Both the position numbers and the translations under genes were made by a program. The notes beneath the pieces were generated by a model, which saw only the letters and a list, made by a program, of their open reading frames with translations, did not search any database and was not told where the DNA came from. From positions 1-31,812 of the IMG/VR virus record IMGVR_UViG_3300031774_000078: a stretch of 31,812 nucleotides of DNA. One strand, given 5' to 3'. Source of the stretch: a virus. Shown here piece by piece: positions 8,247-15,406 of this stretch. Positions within the stretch are counted from its first letter, which is position 1; each line of letters opens with the position of its first letter.

Positions 8247-8505
8247 TGTCCCCTACTCGCTTGATGGCGTAAGCCTTTTTGGAAAAGACAGGGACCTCTT
8301 GGGAACCCTAATATCATCAATATACAAGGTATATAGAGGCTCAAACGAGGAAGTGGTCATAAAGTCGGCGGTGTCAACATTCAGGCAGGTTATGGAGATA
8401 AGGTCTGGAAGGTGGGTAAGGAAGAGCGTGTTCCAGATTGGGCATGAGGGCTCCCGCATAGACGTCCGACCGTCAGAAACATTGCTCAGTATACGTGACG
8501 AGTAG
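8236..8505 (+). CDS. Small conserved-context protein, unknown function
   Basis: The product is 89 residues from the ATG at 8236, chosen because AAGAGGA lies at good spacing; a TTG 18 nt upstream is less likely. The gene overlaps the previous stop by 11 nt. The sequence has a short Asp/Gly-rich N-terminus (VPYSLDGVSLFGKDRD), a helix, EEVVIKSAVSTFRQVMEIRSGRWVRK and an Asp/Glu-rich end. No signal peptide, membrane span or known motif is seen. Lying between the three-module protein and the protease-scaffold gene, it is probably a head-assembly accessory. Confidence 0.6.
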   Translation: MKTDVPYSLDGVSLFGKDRDLLGTLISSIYKVYRGSNEEVVIKSAVSTFRQVMEIRSGRWVRKSVFQIGHEGSRIDVRPSETLLSIRDE

Positions 8506-8564
8506 TAAGTGTTTGATTATATTATTGTTTGTGTATTGAAATGCATATGTGAGATAAATATACC

Positions 8565-10001
8565 ATGAGAAAATTATTTACAGAGTCAAACGTCTCGACG
8601 AAAAAGCTTATTGAATCCGTTGAGGATAAGGGGCTTGACCCCAGTCTTTACCTTGCGGTCATAGAGTCTGAGTTGGGGCGTGCTGGCGTGGTCAACATGA
8701 ACGGCAGAATTTACGACGTGGAAGAGTTTGTTAGAGAGAACACTCTCTTGGCTCAGCGTGTTGACTCTGGCTTTGTGGAGGGTGAGCTCGGGCACCCAAC
8801 TGGCGGTCCAACCTTTGACGTCCCCGTTCAGCTTAAGTCTGTCTCTGTTGATGTTGACGAGGATATGAACACTGCTGAAGCTAGTGGCTCGTTTGCAATT
8901 CTTAATACTCAGTCTGGTAGAGATGTATTGACCCTATATAAGGCGGGCATGGATGTTGGCACGAGCTCTCGTGGCAGCGGGGTGACCGAGAAGCATTTAA
9001 TTGATGAGGCGTCTCCATACTATAAGGCAAACTCTGAGCATGAGGGCAAAGAGGTTGTCGAGGTTAAGGAGTTTAGCCTTTTAACTTATGATTTAGTTCG
9101 AGTGCCGTCTGCAGGCACACATTTTCAAGCGGCGACAACGGAGTGTATGGAAGCGTGGAATCGTCTTAACGAGTCTGGCGCATTCAGCACGTCGTCAAAT
9201 CCTATGGAGGAAGACATGGTAGAAGAAACAAAGGTCGCCGTGGAGATCAAAGATGCTCCCGTGGCTGAAGAAGAGACTGTGGAGGTTGCTGAGGCTGTAG
9301 AGGTTGAAGCTGTTGAACCTGTCGAGACTGTTGAGGAGGTTGAGGCCGTTGAGGCTGTTGAAGCTTTAGAGGTTGAGGACGTTGAGACTGTTGAGACTGT
9401 TGAGACTGTTGAGTCCGCAGATAGTGATGGCGGTCCTGTTACTGCTGTGTCTCTTTCGGAGAGTCAGCAGAAGGTTCTCCTTAAGCTTGCCTCTGTTATT
9501 GAGTCTGCTGGAACTGACAGTGAGACTGAGCTCGCCGAGCAAGTTCGACGTGTTGCGGATCAGGCTGAAGTTGACCGTGTTCGTCTCGCTGAGGCTGAAA
9601 TGGTTAACCAAGAGCTTGAGTCGCGGCTTTCAGCATTAACTGAAGAGATTGAGTCTCAAAAGCGTGTCGAGGAGATTCGGAAGTCATTAGACGAGTCTGT
9701 TGACGGAATGAATCACAGCGTTGAGATCAGAACTGAGGTTGAAGCCTTGGTTAATGAGGGACGAATTGAGACTGCTGATGAGATTAAGGTTTGGTCTAAT
9801 CGCCTATCCTGTCTTATTGAAAATGCTGTCTCAAAGTCCGTTGACACTACGGGCACAGCAAAGGTTGTAGCTGTTGATGAGTCTGACGACCTTGTTGAAT
9901 CGGATGTTTCGGATTTGTCCACTAAGGACGCACCGGGAATTATTAAGGAAACTTTTATCTCTAAGATTGAGAAGATCTTAGCTAACAACACTGATCGATA
10001 A
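8565..10001 (+). CDS. Prohead protease (T4 gp21-like, S80 family) fused to acidic scaffold
   Basis: The product is 478 residues. Residues 1-190 carry the hallmarks of T4-type prohead proteases: NMNGRIY (44-50), GELGHP with probable catalytic His77 (73-78), VGTSSRG with Ser134/Ser135 (131-137) and TYDLVRVPS (174-182). Residues 218-290 are extremely acidic with Val-Glu repeats, and residues 300-478 are helical and coiled-coil-like, as expected for a capsid scaffold. In T4 the protease (gp21) and scaffold (gp22) are separate genes; here they share one frame just before a gp23-like capsid gene. The protease would digest the scaffold and trim head proteins after prohead assembly. A ribosome binding site and ATG lie inside the gene at the domain boundary. 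The start codon's own Shine-Dalgarno sequence is weak. Confidence 0.88.
   Translation: MRKLFTESNVSTKKLIESVEDKGLDPSLYLAVIESELGRAGVVNMNGRIYDVEEFVRENTLLAQRVDSGFVEGELGHPTGGPTFDVPVQLKSVSVDVDEDMNTAEASGSFAILNTQSGRDVLTLYKAGMDVGTSSRGSGVTEKHLIDEASPYYKANSEHEGKEVVEVKEFSLLTYDLVRVPSAGTHFQAATTECMEAWNRLNESGAFSTSSNPMEEDMVEETKVAVEIKDAPVAEEETVEVAEAVEVEAVEPVETVEEVEAVEAVEALEVEDVETVETVETVESADSDGGPVTAVSLSESQQKVLLKLASVIESAGTDSETELAEQVRRVADQAEVDRVRLAEAEMVNQELESRLSALTEEIESQKRVEEIRKSLDESVDGMNHSVEIRTEVEALVNEGRIETADEIKVWSNRLSCLIENAVSKSVDTTGTAKVVAVDESDDLVESDVSDLSTKDAPGIIKETFISKIEKILANNTDR
9206..9218 (+). promoter_or_regulatory. Internal ribosome binding site and ATG for a scaffold-only product
   Basis: GGAGG at 9206-9210 lies 5 nt before an in-frame ATG (9216-9218, Met218). 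This is a better initiation site than the one at the start of the full gene. It sits exactly between the protease domain and the acidic repeat region, so it would yield a 261-residue scaffold protein ending at 10001. This resembles nested protease/scaffold genes such as lambda C/Nu3. Confidence 0.5.
9381..9413 (+). repeat. 9-bp tandem repeat in the scaffold coding region
   Basis: GTTGAGACT is repeated three times in tandem, followed by GTTGAG, encoding V-E-T-V-E-T. It is the most regular part of a longer run (about 9250-9420) of Val-Glu and Ala-Glu codons. Copy-number changes would stay in frame and lengthen or shorten the acidic segment. Confidence 0.85.
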
Positions 10002-10036
10002 CCTAAGAGGATCGGTCCAGAAGAAGGAGCATTTAA

Positions 10037-11251
10037 ATGCAGGGTACAGTATTAGATCCTCGCGTTGCGGCACCTGCCATTGTAAACAAGTGGGCGCCAA
10101 TCCTCGAGGGAATCAAGAATGAAGAAAAGCGACGTTGGGTCGCCCACAATCTTGAGAACCAACATAAATTTCTTGAGAGCAGCTATGCTAACGGAACTCT
10201 TGGTCACCATTTCTATGGTGAGGCAGCATTCCTTGGTGGTCGCCGGTCTCTCGAAGAAAGCACGCTGATCGCAAACATTGATCGTTTGCCAACTCAAACA
10301 CTTGCCATCGTTCGTGACGTATTCGAGCGATTTGCAATTGATGAGCTTGTAAGCATGCGAACCATGGACGGACCTCAGGCGTACATCCAAACTATCGGCT
10401 TTGATGCATCTAACGCTGGTGTTATTGACGCAAATGGTGACGCTGCCCCAGACAATGATGCAGGATTCAAGTTCAACGCAATCATGGAGCCTGATTACTC
10501 AGACTGTCCAACAGAGTGCGCTGCTTCTAATGGCGTTGACTTCGATGTTGCTGTAACAACCCTTGATGCTGCATGTAAGCGACTTCAGGGCAAGTTCAGC
10601 GTAATGGCTGAGCAAGACGCTGCATCACAGTACGGTATGAACCTCGGTGACGAACTTCGTCGCTTCATGGGCGTTCAGATGGCTCGAGAGATTCAGGCTG
10701 AGGTTTTGGCTTTGATTACTTCAAGCGCAGCAACTTCTTTGACGTTCGCATCTGCGATCCCAGGTGGTTCTGTTTATGCCAACCTTGACCCACGGGTATA
10801 CGCTCGTACTCTGTACGAAAAGATTGAAGATGCCAATAACGGTATTTTCAAGCACTCGGACGGTCGTCGTGGCGCAAACTGGCTCGCAGGAGACCCGGAC
10901 AGCATCAACCGATTGGCCAAGCTTGAGGACTTCAGCATTGTCTCTCGTGACAACGTTGCACGTTCTGCTGCTGGCGAAGGCGAAATCAGCCAGCACAGCA
11001 ACCTTATGGGTATTGCTAACGAGCGATACAAGACCTACAAGTTCCCGTTCATGCAGGCTAACACCATTCTTATGGGCGTTAAGTCTGAGGACGCTGACGA
11101 GGTTGGCTTTGTTCATGCTACATACATCCCGTTGACTGACCTTGGTACTCACCGAGATCCATCAAATGCTTGTGTTCAGGTTGGTGCAACCACCCGTTAC
11201 GCAAACAAGGTCCTTCGACCTGGAATGTTCGCCAAGATCACCATCAGCTAA
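10037..11251 (+). CDS. Major capsid protein (T4 gp23-like)
   Basis: The product is 404 residues with a strong AAGGAG site before the ATG. Residues near the N-terminus (APAIVNKWAPILEGI) and LPTQTLAIVRDVFERFAIDE resemble the start of T4-type capsid proteins. The central LQGKFSVMAEQDAA...LGDELRRFMGVQMAREIQAEVL and the C-terminal YKTYKFPFMQANTILMGVK, GFVHATYIPL and TRYANKVLRPGMF follow the gp23 pattern. An upstream protease-scaffold gene and a downstream portal complete the head module. All arginine codons I could trace are CGN, with no AGA/AGG, unlike the portal and many neighbours; this fits very high expression. A perfect terminator follows. Maturation by the neighbouring protease is expected, but the cleavage site was not identified. 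Confidence 0.9.
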   Translation: MQGTVLDPRVAAPAIVNKWAPILEGIKNEEKRRWVAHNLENQHKFLESSYANGTLGHHFYGEAAFLGGRRSLEESTLIANIDRLPTQTLAIVRDVFERFAIDELVSMRTMDGPQAYIQTIGFDASNAGVIDANGDAAPDNDAGFKFNAIMEPDYSDCPTECAASNGVDFDVAVTTLDAACKRLQGKFSVMAEQDAASQYGMNLGDELRRFMGVQMAREIQAEVLALITSSAATSLTFASAIPGGSVYANLDPRVYARTLYEKIEDANNGIFKHSDGRRGANWLAGDPDSINRLAKLEDFSIVSRDNVARSAAGEGEISQHSNLMGIANERYKTYKFPFMQANTILMGVKSEDADEVGFVHATYIPLTDLGTHRDPSNACVQVGATTRYANKVLRPGMFAKITIS

Positions 11252-11272
11252 GGCTTTTAGTGACCAAGAAAG

Positions 11273-11299
11273 GCCCCTCTTCGGAGGGGCTTTTTTTTT
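11273..11299 (+). terminator. Strong rho-independent terminator after the capsid gene
   Basis: GCCCCTC (11273-11279), a TTCG tetraloop, GAGGGGC (11284-11290) and nine T residues (11291-11299) form a textbook intrinsic terminator 21 nt after the capsid stop codon. Confidence 0.95.
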
Positions 11300-11328
11300 G
11301 CCAAATTTCACTCCTGTAGCAGTAAATT

Positions 11329-11357
11329 TAGACATATCTCGTCGTAGGCAGTAGAAA
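11329..11357 (+). promoter_or_regulatory. Candidate sigma-70 promoter for the portal operon
   Basis: TAGACA (11329-11334, five of six matches to TTGACA), a 17-nt spacer and TAGAAA (11352-11357, four of six to TATAAT) lie between the capsid terminator and the portal ATG. A promoter is expected here because the upstream terminator should stop read-through. The rest of the 11252-11409 gap shows no gene. Confidence 0.4.
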
Positions 11358-11409
11358 ATGGTAATCTTTGTTTAAATGACTTAAACCCGCAGAATGACAG
11401 GGGCGCATC

Positions 11410-12963
11410 ATGCCAGACAATCAATCAACCTTAAGTCCTATCGTAAGAGGCATAGTTAAGCGTGCCTCTGGGCTTGTACGTGGTAAAGATGAGATTATCT
11501 CAGCAGAGCTGGGTATCGGCTCGGTGGATTACGAGAAGACGTCTCTTGCTGATAGTCGCGCCTTAAGAAAGGCTAGGACCGCCAACTCAAGAAGCCGTTT
11601 GGTCAGAGACTTCAAGGACGATCGAAGAGACAAGCGATACAAGGACCTGAGGGAGATGGCTGACGAGGTTCCCGAGCTAACGACCTCCCTTGACGTACTT
11701 AGTCACTTTGTTTTTAGTGGGGACACTGGGGTTGGCTCAAAGGGTGACGCCGACGGTCCTTCGATTGTATTTAGCGATAGCATTGATCCAAAGGCCAGGG
11801 GCGTTGTCGAGACGGCTTTCTCTCAGCTTCGACTTCCGTCTTTGATGTATGATGTATTTAGGGAAGGGATGCACCTTGGTGACAGCTTTAGCGAGCTAGT
11901 CTACACCAAGGACAGAATGGTCAGTCATCAGTACCTTAAGCCGGACACCACAGATGTATCTTGGGACGCCTACGGTCGCCTATATGGATACAATTGCTCA
12001 ATCGGCGGATCTAAGGGCGGGAGTTATGGTATGGGTAGATCCTCCTCCGTGGGGCTCAACCCTTGGCAGGTTATCCACTACGCTCCAGATAGACCAAGAG
12101 GCTTTAAGTATGGCAGAAGCAACTGGCATGCAGCAAGAAAGCTCTGGCGCATCTCTCAAAGCACTCTCGACGTTACTGCAGTCCTGGCAATATTAAGGGC
12201 ATCTAGCAGGAAGACTGTCAGCCTCCCAGTTCCAGCAGGAATTAAAGAGGATGAGATTAATGACTGGATTGACAAGTTAAGGGGTGGCTCTTGGCGTGAT
12301 GAGTTCTTCGACAAGGAGGGGATGCTTCATCATAGAATAGCCTCAGCTCTTGAATTGGAGGACACTGTGTATCCGTATAGAGCGGGCACAGATAAGCCGA
12401 ACTTTCACAACGAGCCATCCGCAGACCTTGATCAGCTCGTTAACTTCCAGAAGTTTTTGCAGGAGTCTTATTTTGTTGCAACCGGCGTGCCTGCTGCCTT
12501 GTGCGGACTTGAGCGCAATGTTAACGCACGAAGCACCTTGGAGCAGCAGGGGCAGCAGTTTGTTCATACGGTAACTAGGAGGCAGTCTGAAATATCTAGC
12601 TTGGCTAGAGATGTCCTTGAGCGTGCATGCCTCGCTGCTGGTTTCGTTGTTGCTCCTGGTGACTTTAAGTTTGAGATGCCCGACGTATCTGCCTTTGACC
12701 AGAGGATGCGTGCAGAGGTCTGGAAGCTTCGGTCTGAGACCGCGTCTAAGCTCATAAATGAGGTTCAGATGGACGAGAACTGGGTATTTAGGAACATACT
12801 GAGAATGACGCCGTCGGAAGCTGACTCAATAACAAATTCGCCCTCATCTGGGCAGGGCAATGAGTCCTACACCGCTCAGCTTATGGACGCCAGAGATAGA
12901 GCCAAGCTCATGTACGAGCAGGCTGACGTAATACAGGGGATACTAGAAGATGCTCAAAAATGA
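11410..12963 (+). CDS. Portal protein (T4 gp20-like)
   Basis: The product is 517 residues with AGGGGCG before the ATG. Diagnostic features are the N-terminal RYKDLREMADEVPELTTSLDVLS (about 77-100), the RPRGFKYGRSNWHAARKLWR block (about 228-247), the helical LDVTAVLAILRAS stretch and FVATGVPAALCGLERNVNARSTLEQQG (about 357-383). These follow the portal-family pattern of clip, stem and crown regions. The portal forms the dodecameric ring at one capsid vertex, docks the terminase and conducts DNA. It overlaps the minor head protein gene by 14 nt. Many Arg codons are AGA/AGG, unlike the capsid gene. Assignment to the T4-type branch rests on the neighbouring gp21-like and gp23-like genes. Confidence 0.85.
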   Translation: MPDNQSTLSPIVRGIVKRASGLVRGKDEIISAELGIGSVDYEKTSLADSRALRKARTANSRSRLVRDFKDDRRDKRYKDLREMADEVPELTTSLDVLSHFVFSGDTGVGSKGDADGPSIVFSDSIDPKARGVVETAFSQLRLPSLMYDVFREGMHLGDSFSELVYTKDRMVSHQYLKPDTTDVSWDAYGRLYGYNCSIGGSKGGSYGMGRSSSVGLNPWQVIHYAPDRPRGFKYGRSNWHAARKLWRISQSTLDVTAVLAILRASSRKTVSLPVPAGIKEDEINDWIDKLRGGSWRDEFFDKEGMLHHRIASALELEDTVYPYRAGTDKPNFHNEPSADLDQLVNFQKFLQESYFVATGVPAALCGLERNVNARSTLEQQGQQFVHTVTRRQSEISSLARDVLERACLAAGFVVAPGDFKFEMPDVSAFDQRMRAEVWKLRSETASKLINEVQMDENWVFRNILRMTPSEADSITNSPSSGQGNESYTAQLMDARDRAKLMYEQADVIQGILEDAQK

Positions 12964-14020
12964 GGCAAATTCAAAAGCCTCAATGGTTAGATCTAGGGCC
13001 TTATTCTGTGCGCTAGATGAGGCTGAGACAGAAGACTCAAGGCGATCCACTTCATCAGAGACCAACGCGGTGGTCGTTGACATGTATGCTGCTGCCACAG
13101 AAGCCAAGGATAGGATTGACTCTGGGGAGGACTCGGCGGTTGTCTTTGCTTGGCTTCTGGCTTCTTGGGTGGGTGCAATTACCCGGAGTGCTTCGTCTGC
13201 ATTTAGGAAGGGTGCTTCGCTCAGAGCCTCACAGGTCCCCAGCAGCGACCCGGAGCTGTTGGACAGGTACCCTCGGTTAAGAAAGTCGATAGTTGATCAA
13301 TCAAGGTACCTTTCTGGATTCGCTGAGGACTTTCTTGACGGTGTCCCCGAGAGGAAGGGTCGGATGTCCTTCGTTAACAGATCGGTCCTATACGGAAAGA
13401 GCATGAAGGGGTACTACAATCTTGGCGCAATGGCTGCAGGTGGAGGCAGGGATGTAGTGTTCTGGAACCTTGGGGCGTGTGAGCACTGCTCTGATTGCGT
13501 TGCATTGTCTGCCTCGGGCCCCTACTTTTCAGATGAGTTGCCAACAGTTCCGGGTATGGGGCACACCAAGTGTGGTCATAATTGCTGCTGTCATCTATCT
13601 ATAAGACCAGGGTCCGGTAGGCTTCTTGCTGCACCCCAGATCTCGCTTGGACCGCTTGCTGCTGCAGGCTCACTTAGGGCTCCATCTAGGCAGGAGGCGC
13701 TTTCTGTTTCAGACGATAGGCTTAAGGAGGCTTTTGTTGCCAGGTCTATTCAGGAGTCGGACTCTTCGGATGTTTCTAGCCTTATATCCGATAGGGATAG
13801 GATTAGGGGTGAGATAGATGACCAGGTTTCCAGGCTTAGGATTAATTTCCCCGAACTTCTTCCCCTTGGTGGACCAATATCAATGCTTATTTCCTCCAAT
13901 GAGGATTTTGAGGAGCAGTTTGATGAGAACAGCATTGACGGCTCCAGCCTAATGAGGCTTAAGGATGATCAGTTAGAGTCCGCGCTCGAGGATTTGATTG
14001 GGTCTATTAATGAGCTCTAA
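12950..14020 (+). CDS. Minor head protein (Mu gpF/SPP1 gp7-like)
   Basis: The product is 356 residues and its start overlaps the portal's 3' end, the usual place for this family. Residues about 150-220 include YNLGAMAAGGGRDVVFWNL followed by a Cys-rich stretch CEHCSDC, a Gly/Pro-rich segment with PTVPGMGHTKCGHNCCCHLSI. The layout of a Trp/Asp block, C-x2-C, G-x-P, P-G-x-x-x-C and N-C-x-C is typical of phage minor head proteins and suggests metal binding. The N-terminal 130 residues are helical, and the C-terminal 100 residues are acidic and low in complexity. Family members bind the portal and are ejected or remain in the head. Identification is good; the C-terminal extension is unexplained. 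Confidence 0.75.
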   Translation: MLKNEANSKASMVRSRALFCALDEAETEDSRRSTSSETNAVVVDMYAAATEAKDRIDSGEDSAVVFAWLLASWVGAITRSASSAFRKGASLRASQVPSSDPELLDRYPRLRKSIVDQSRYLSGFAEDFLDGVPERKGRMSFVNRSVLYGKSMKGYYNLGAMAAGGGRDVVFWNLGACEHCSDCVALSASGPYFSDELPTVPGMGHTKCGHNCCCHLSIRPGSGRLLAAPQISLGPLAAAGSLRAPSRQEALSVSDDRLKEAFVARSIQESDSSDVSSLISDRDRIRGEIDDQVSRLRINFPELLPLGGPISMLISSNEDFEEQFDENSIDGSSLMRLKDDQLESALEDLIGSINEL

Positions 14021-14267
14021 GAGATTCGTATACTATAGCTGTGTTGGAGATGGGCTAAGGGGCACTGTTGCTGCATACGCTTCCGCGATTAGGTCAGCAA
14101 GGTCTCTTGGGGCTTCCGGTGTAAAGGTTTTCCCCTTCACTGAGGACCTCCTAATGGACATTGGTAGGAATGGATTCATGGTTTACGGCGATAGGGACGC
14201 CGTGGTAGGTGTCCTTGATGACATAAACAAAAGGACTCCGATTAGATCGGTGCCTGTGATTTCATGA
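14010..14267 (+). CDS. Small protein between head and tail genes, unknown
   Basis: The product is 85 residues from the ATG at 14010, which overlaps the minor head protein's end; an in-frame TTG at 13998 is less likely. It begins KRFVYYSCVGDGLRGTVAAYASAIRSAR and contains a helix followed by VKVFPFTEDLLMDI and RDAVVGVLDDINKR, an alternating alpha/beta pattern. No known motif is seen. Position suggests a head-completion or connector component, but this is inference. Confidence 0.55.
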   Translation: MSSKRFVYYSCVGDGLRGTVAAYASAIRSARSLGASGVKVFPFTEDLLMDIGRNGFMVYGDRDAVVGVLDDINKRTPIRSVPVIS

Positions 14268-14599
14268 CCATTATCGCAATCATTAACATTCTTATGCTCA
14301 GGTCGGTGTCTCTCATAAAGGGGTCTCGGTTTAGCATGATTTCAGTTGATCAGTCTGTGGACTCCGAGTCAATTGAGCGATTGATGGATGGCTGCGATGA
14401 TGAGTTTATAGAAAAAGTTGGGGGCAGGATAAATATAGTTATAGGTCCTATAGAGAAGTCATCCGATGGTGTAGTGGTCAAGGTGGTGCGAAGAAGAGGG
14501 CGGAACTATATCTACTGCTTTGGTCCCTCCACGGCCAGGTGTGTAGCCAGGGGTCTGGACTCCCTTAGGAGGTATGTTTACAATGCTGGAAAAGATTGA
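14264..14599 (+). CDS. Small protein with hydrophobic N-terminus, unknown
   Basis: The product is 111 residues. Its ATG overlaps the previous TGA (ATGA), indicating coupled translation. The first 20 residues (TIIAIINILMLRSVSLI) are hydrophobic but short and end in basic residues. The remainder has Asp/Glu-rich helices, then INIVIGPIEK, VVVKVVRRRGRNYIYCFG and a basic C-terminus. No family is recognised. It belongs to a run of four small genes between the minor head protein and the tail tip candidate, where connectors and tail-completion proteins are common. Confidence 0.55.
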   Translation: MTIIAIINILMLRSVSLIKGSRFSMISVDQSVDSESIERLMDGCDDEFIEKVGGRINIVIGPIEKSSDGVVVKVVRRRGRNYIYCFGPSTARCVARGLDSLRRYVYNAGKD

Positions 14600-14978
14600 A
14601 AAGCTTATAAGCAGGTCTCAAAGAGGAATCAAGGTCAAGGAGGGCGACATGTTCCTAAGGAGCGGACGTCTCTTCATTGTGGTCGGCTCTGAGTCTTCGG
14701 GGGTGACGGTTATGGAGCCCTCAACGGGCAAGAATAGGTCGTTCTCTTTATCAGGCTTTAAGTCTAGACACATTCAGCGTGTGAGGGTCAGCTCTGCCGC
14801 AAAGCCTTCTGCTGTAGACACCGCGAAAGAGGTCGCGTCTTCAGTATCTTTAGGGAAGGCGGCAAAGTCTGCCATACTTACATCGCTTCAAAGATCTTCT
14901 GGAGAAGAGGACTCGTTAAAGATTAGGGACATTGCCAGCAGTGTATGGTCCATGGCTTCAGGAGGGGGCTCAAATTGA
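14583..14978 (+). CDS. Small structural-module protein, unknown
   Basis: I chose the ATG at 14583 because AGGAGG (14567-14572) is 10 nt away; the ATG at 14574 is only 1 nt from it. The product is 131 residues and overlaps the preceding gene. Residues about 18-65 alternate strand-like segments (VKEGDMFLRSGRLFIVVGS, VTVMEP), suggesting a small beta barrel, followed by a Ser/Ala/Lys-rich helical tail ending GGGSN. No catalytic or metal motif is visible. Confidence 0.55.
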   Translation: MLEKIEKLISRSQRGIKVKEGDMFLRSGRLFIVVGSESSGVTVMEPSTGKNRSFSLSGFKSRHIQRVRVSSAAKPSAVDTAKEVASSVSLGKAAKSAILTSLQRSSGEEDSLKIRDIASSVWSMASGGGSN

Positions 14979-15406
14979 TTAAGACTAGACGAGAGATGCA
15001 CAGTCTCATCATGAACCACATACAGTCTCAGACTCATCAGATGAGAAACATGGTTGTTCACAACCGAGCCAGAAACGAAAAAGAGCATCGCGAGATGCAG
15101 ATGAGGAAAAAAAAGAAGTTCCTTGTCTGTGGAAGAGTTGAGTCCGGCAGGGTCGTTTGGGACATATTTGAACTGGGCGGTACGTCTAGACCCAAGTTCG
15201 TGGCCGGTGGGTTCAACTGGCAAGAGGAGGCAATAAGTTTCGCTCGAGACAGGTCGCTTGGACGTCAGTCTGTTAGCTTTAAAGGGGTAAGATGCGTACT
15301 TGGGTCGGGAAGGGGTAAGATCATGTCCCCTGACAGGACGCTAGAGATGCCGGGGCAGAAGGTTGTTCCAATTAAGAGCACAAAGAGCGGAGTTGTCGTT
15401 GGATGA
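14975..15406 (+). CDS. Basic small protein in the tail module, unknown
   Basis: I chose the TTG at 14975 because AGGAGGGGG lies at good spacing and the codon overlaps the previous stop (TTGA). The ATG at 14996 is an alternative. The product is about 143 residues. It has a His/Met/Arg-rich helical N-terminus, a lysine cluster (RKKKK at about 43-47), then FLVCGRVESGRVVWDIFELGG and several Gly/Ser/Lys-rich strands. It overlaps the next gene in ATGA. The basic charge suggests nucleic-acid or capsid contact, but no function is recognised. Confidence 0.55.
   Translation: MIKTRREMHSLIMNHIQSQTHQMRNMVVHNRARNEKEHREMQMRKKKKFLVCGRVESGRVVWDIFELGGTSRPKFVAGGFNWQEEAISFARDRSLGRQSVSFKGVRCVLGSGRGKIMSPDRTLEMPGQKVVPIKSTKSGVVVG

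Noticed and set aside
8554-8561. ATAAATAT resembling a T4-type late promoter (TATAAATA) before the protease gene
   Set aside because: It sits only 4 nt before the start codon, is AT-rich by context and is not repeated before other late genes.
9250-9420. Regular GTTGAG repeats considered as a CRISPR-like array
   Set aside because: The units are 9 nt without spacers and lie in frame inside a coding sequence.
10721-11152. 143-aa minus-strand and 123-aa plus-strand frames in the capsid gene
   Set aside because: Both are shadows of a highly biased gene, with no motif or initiation signal.
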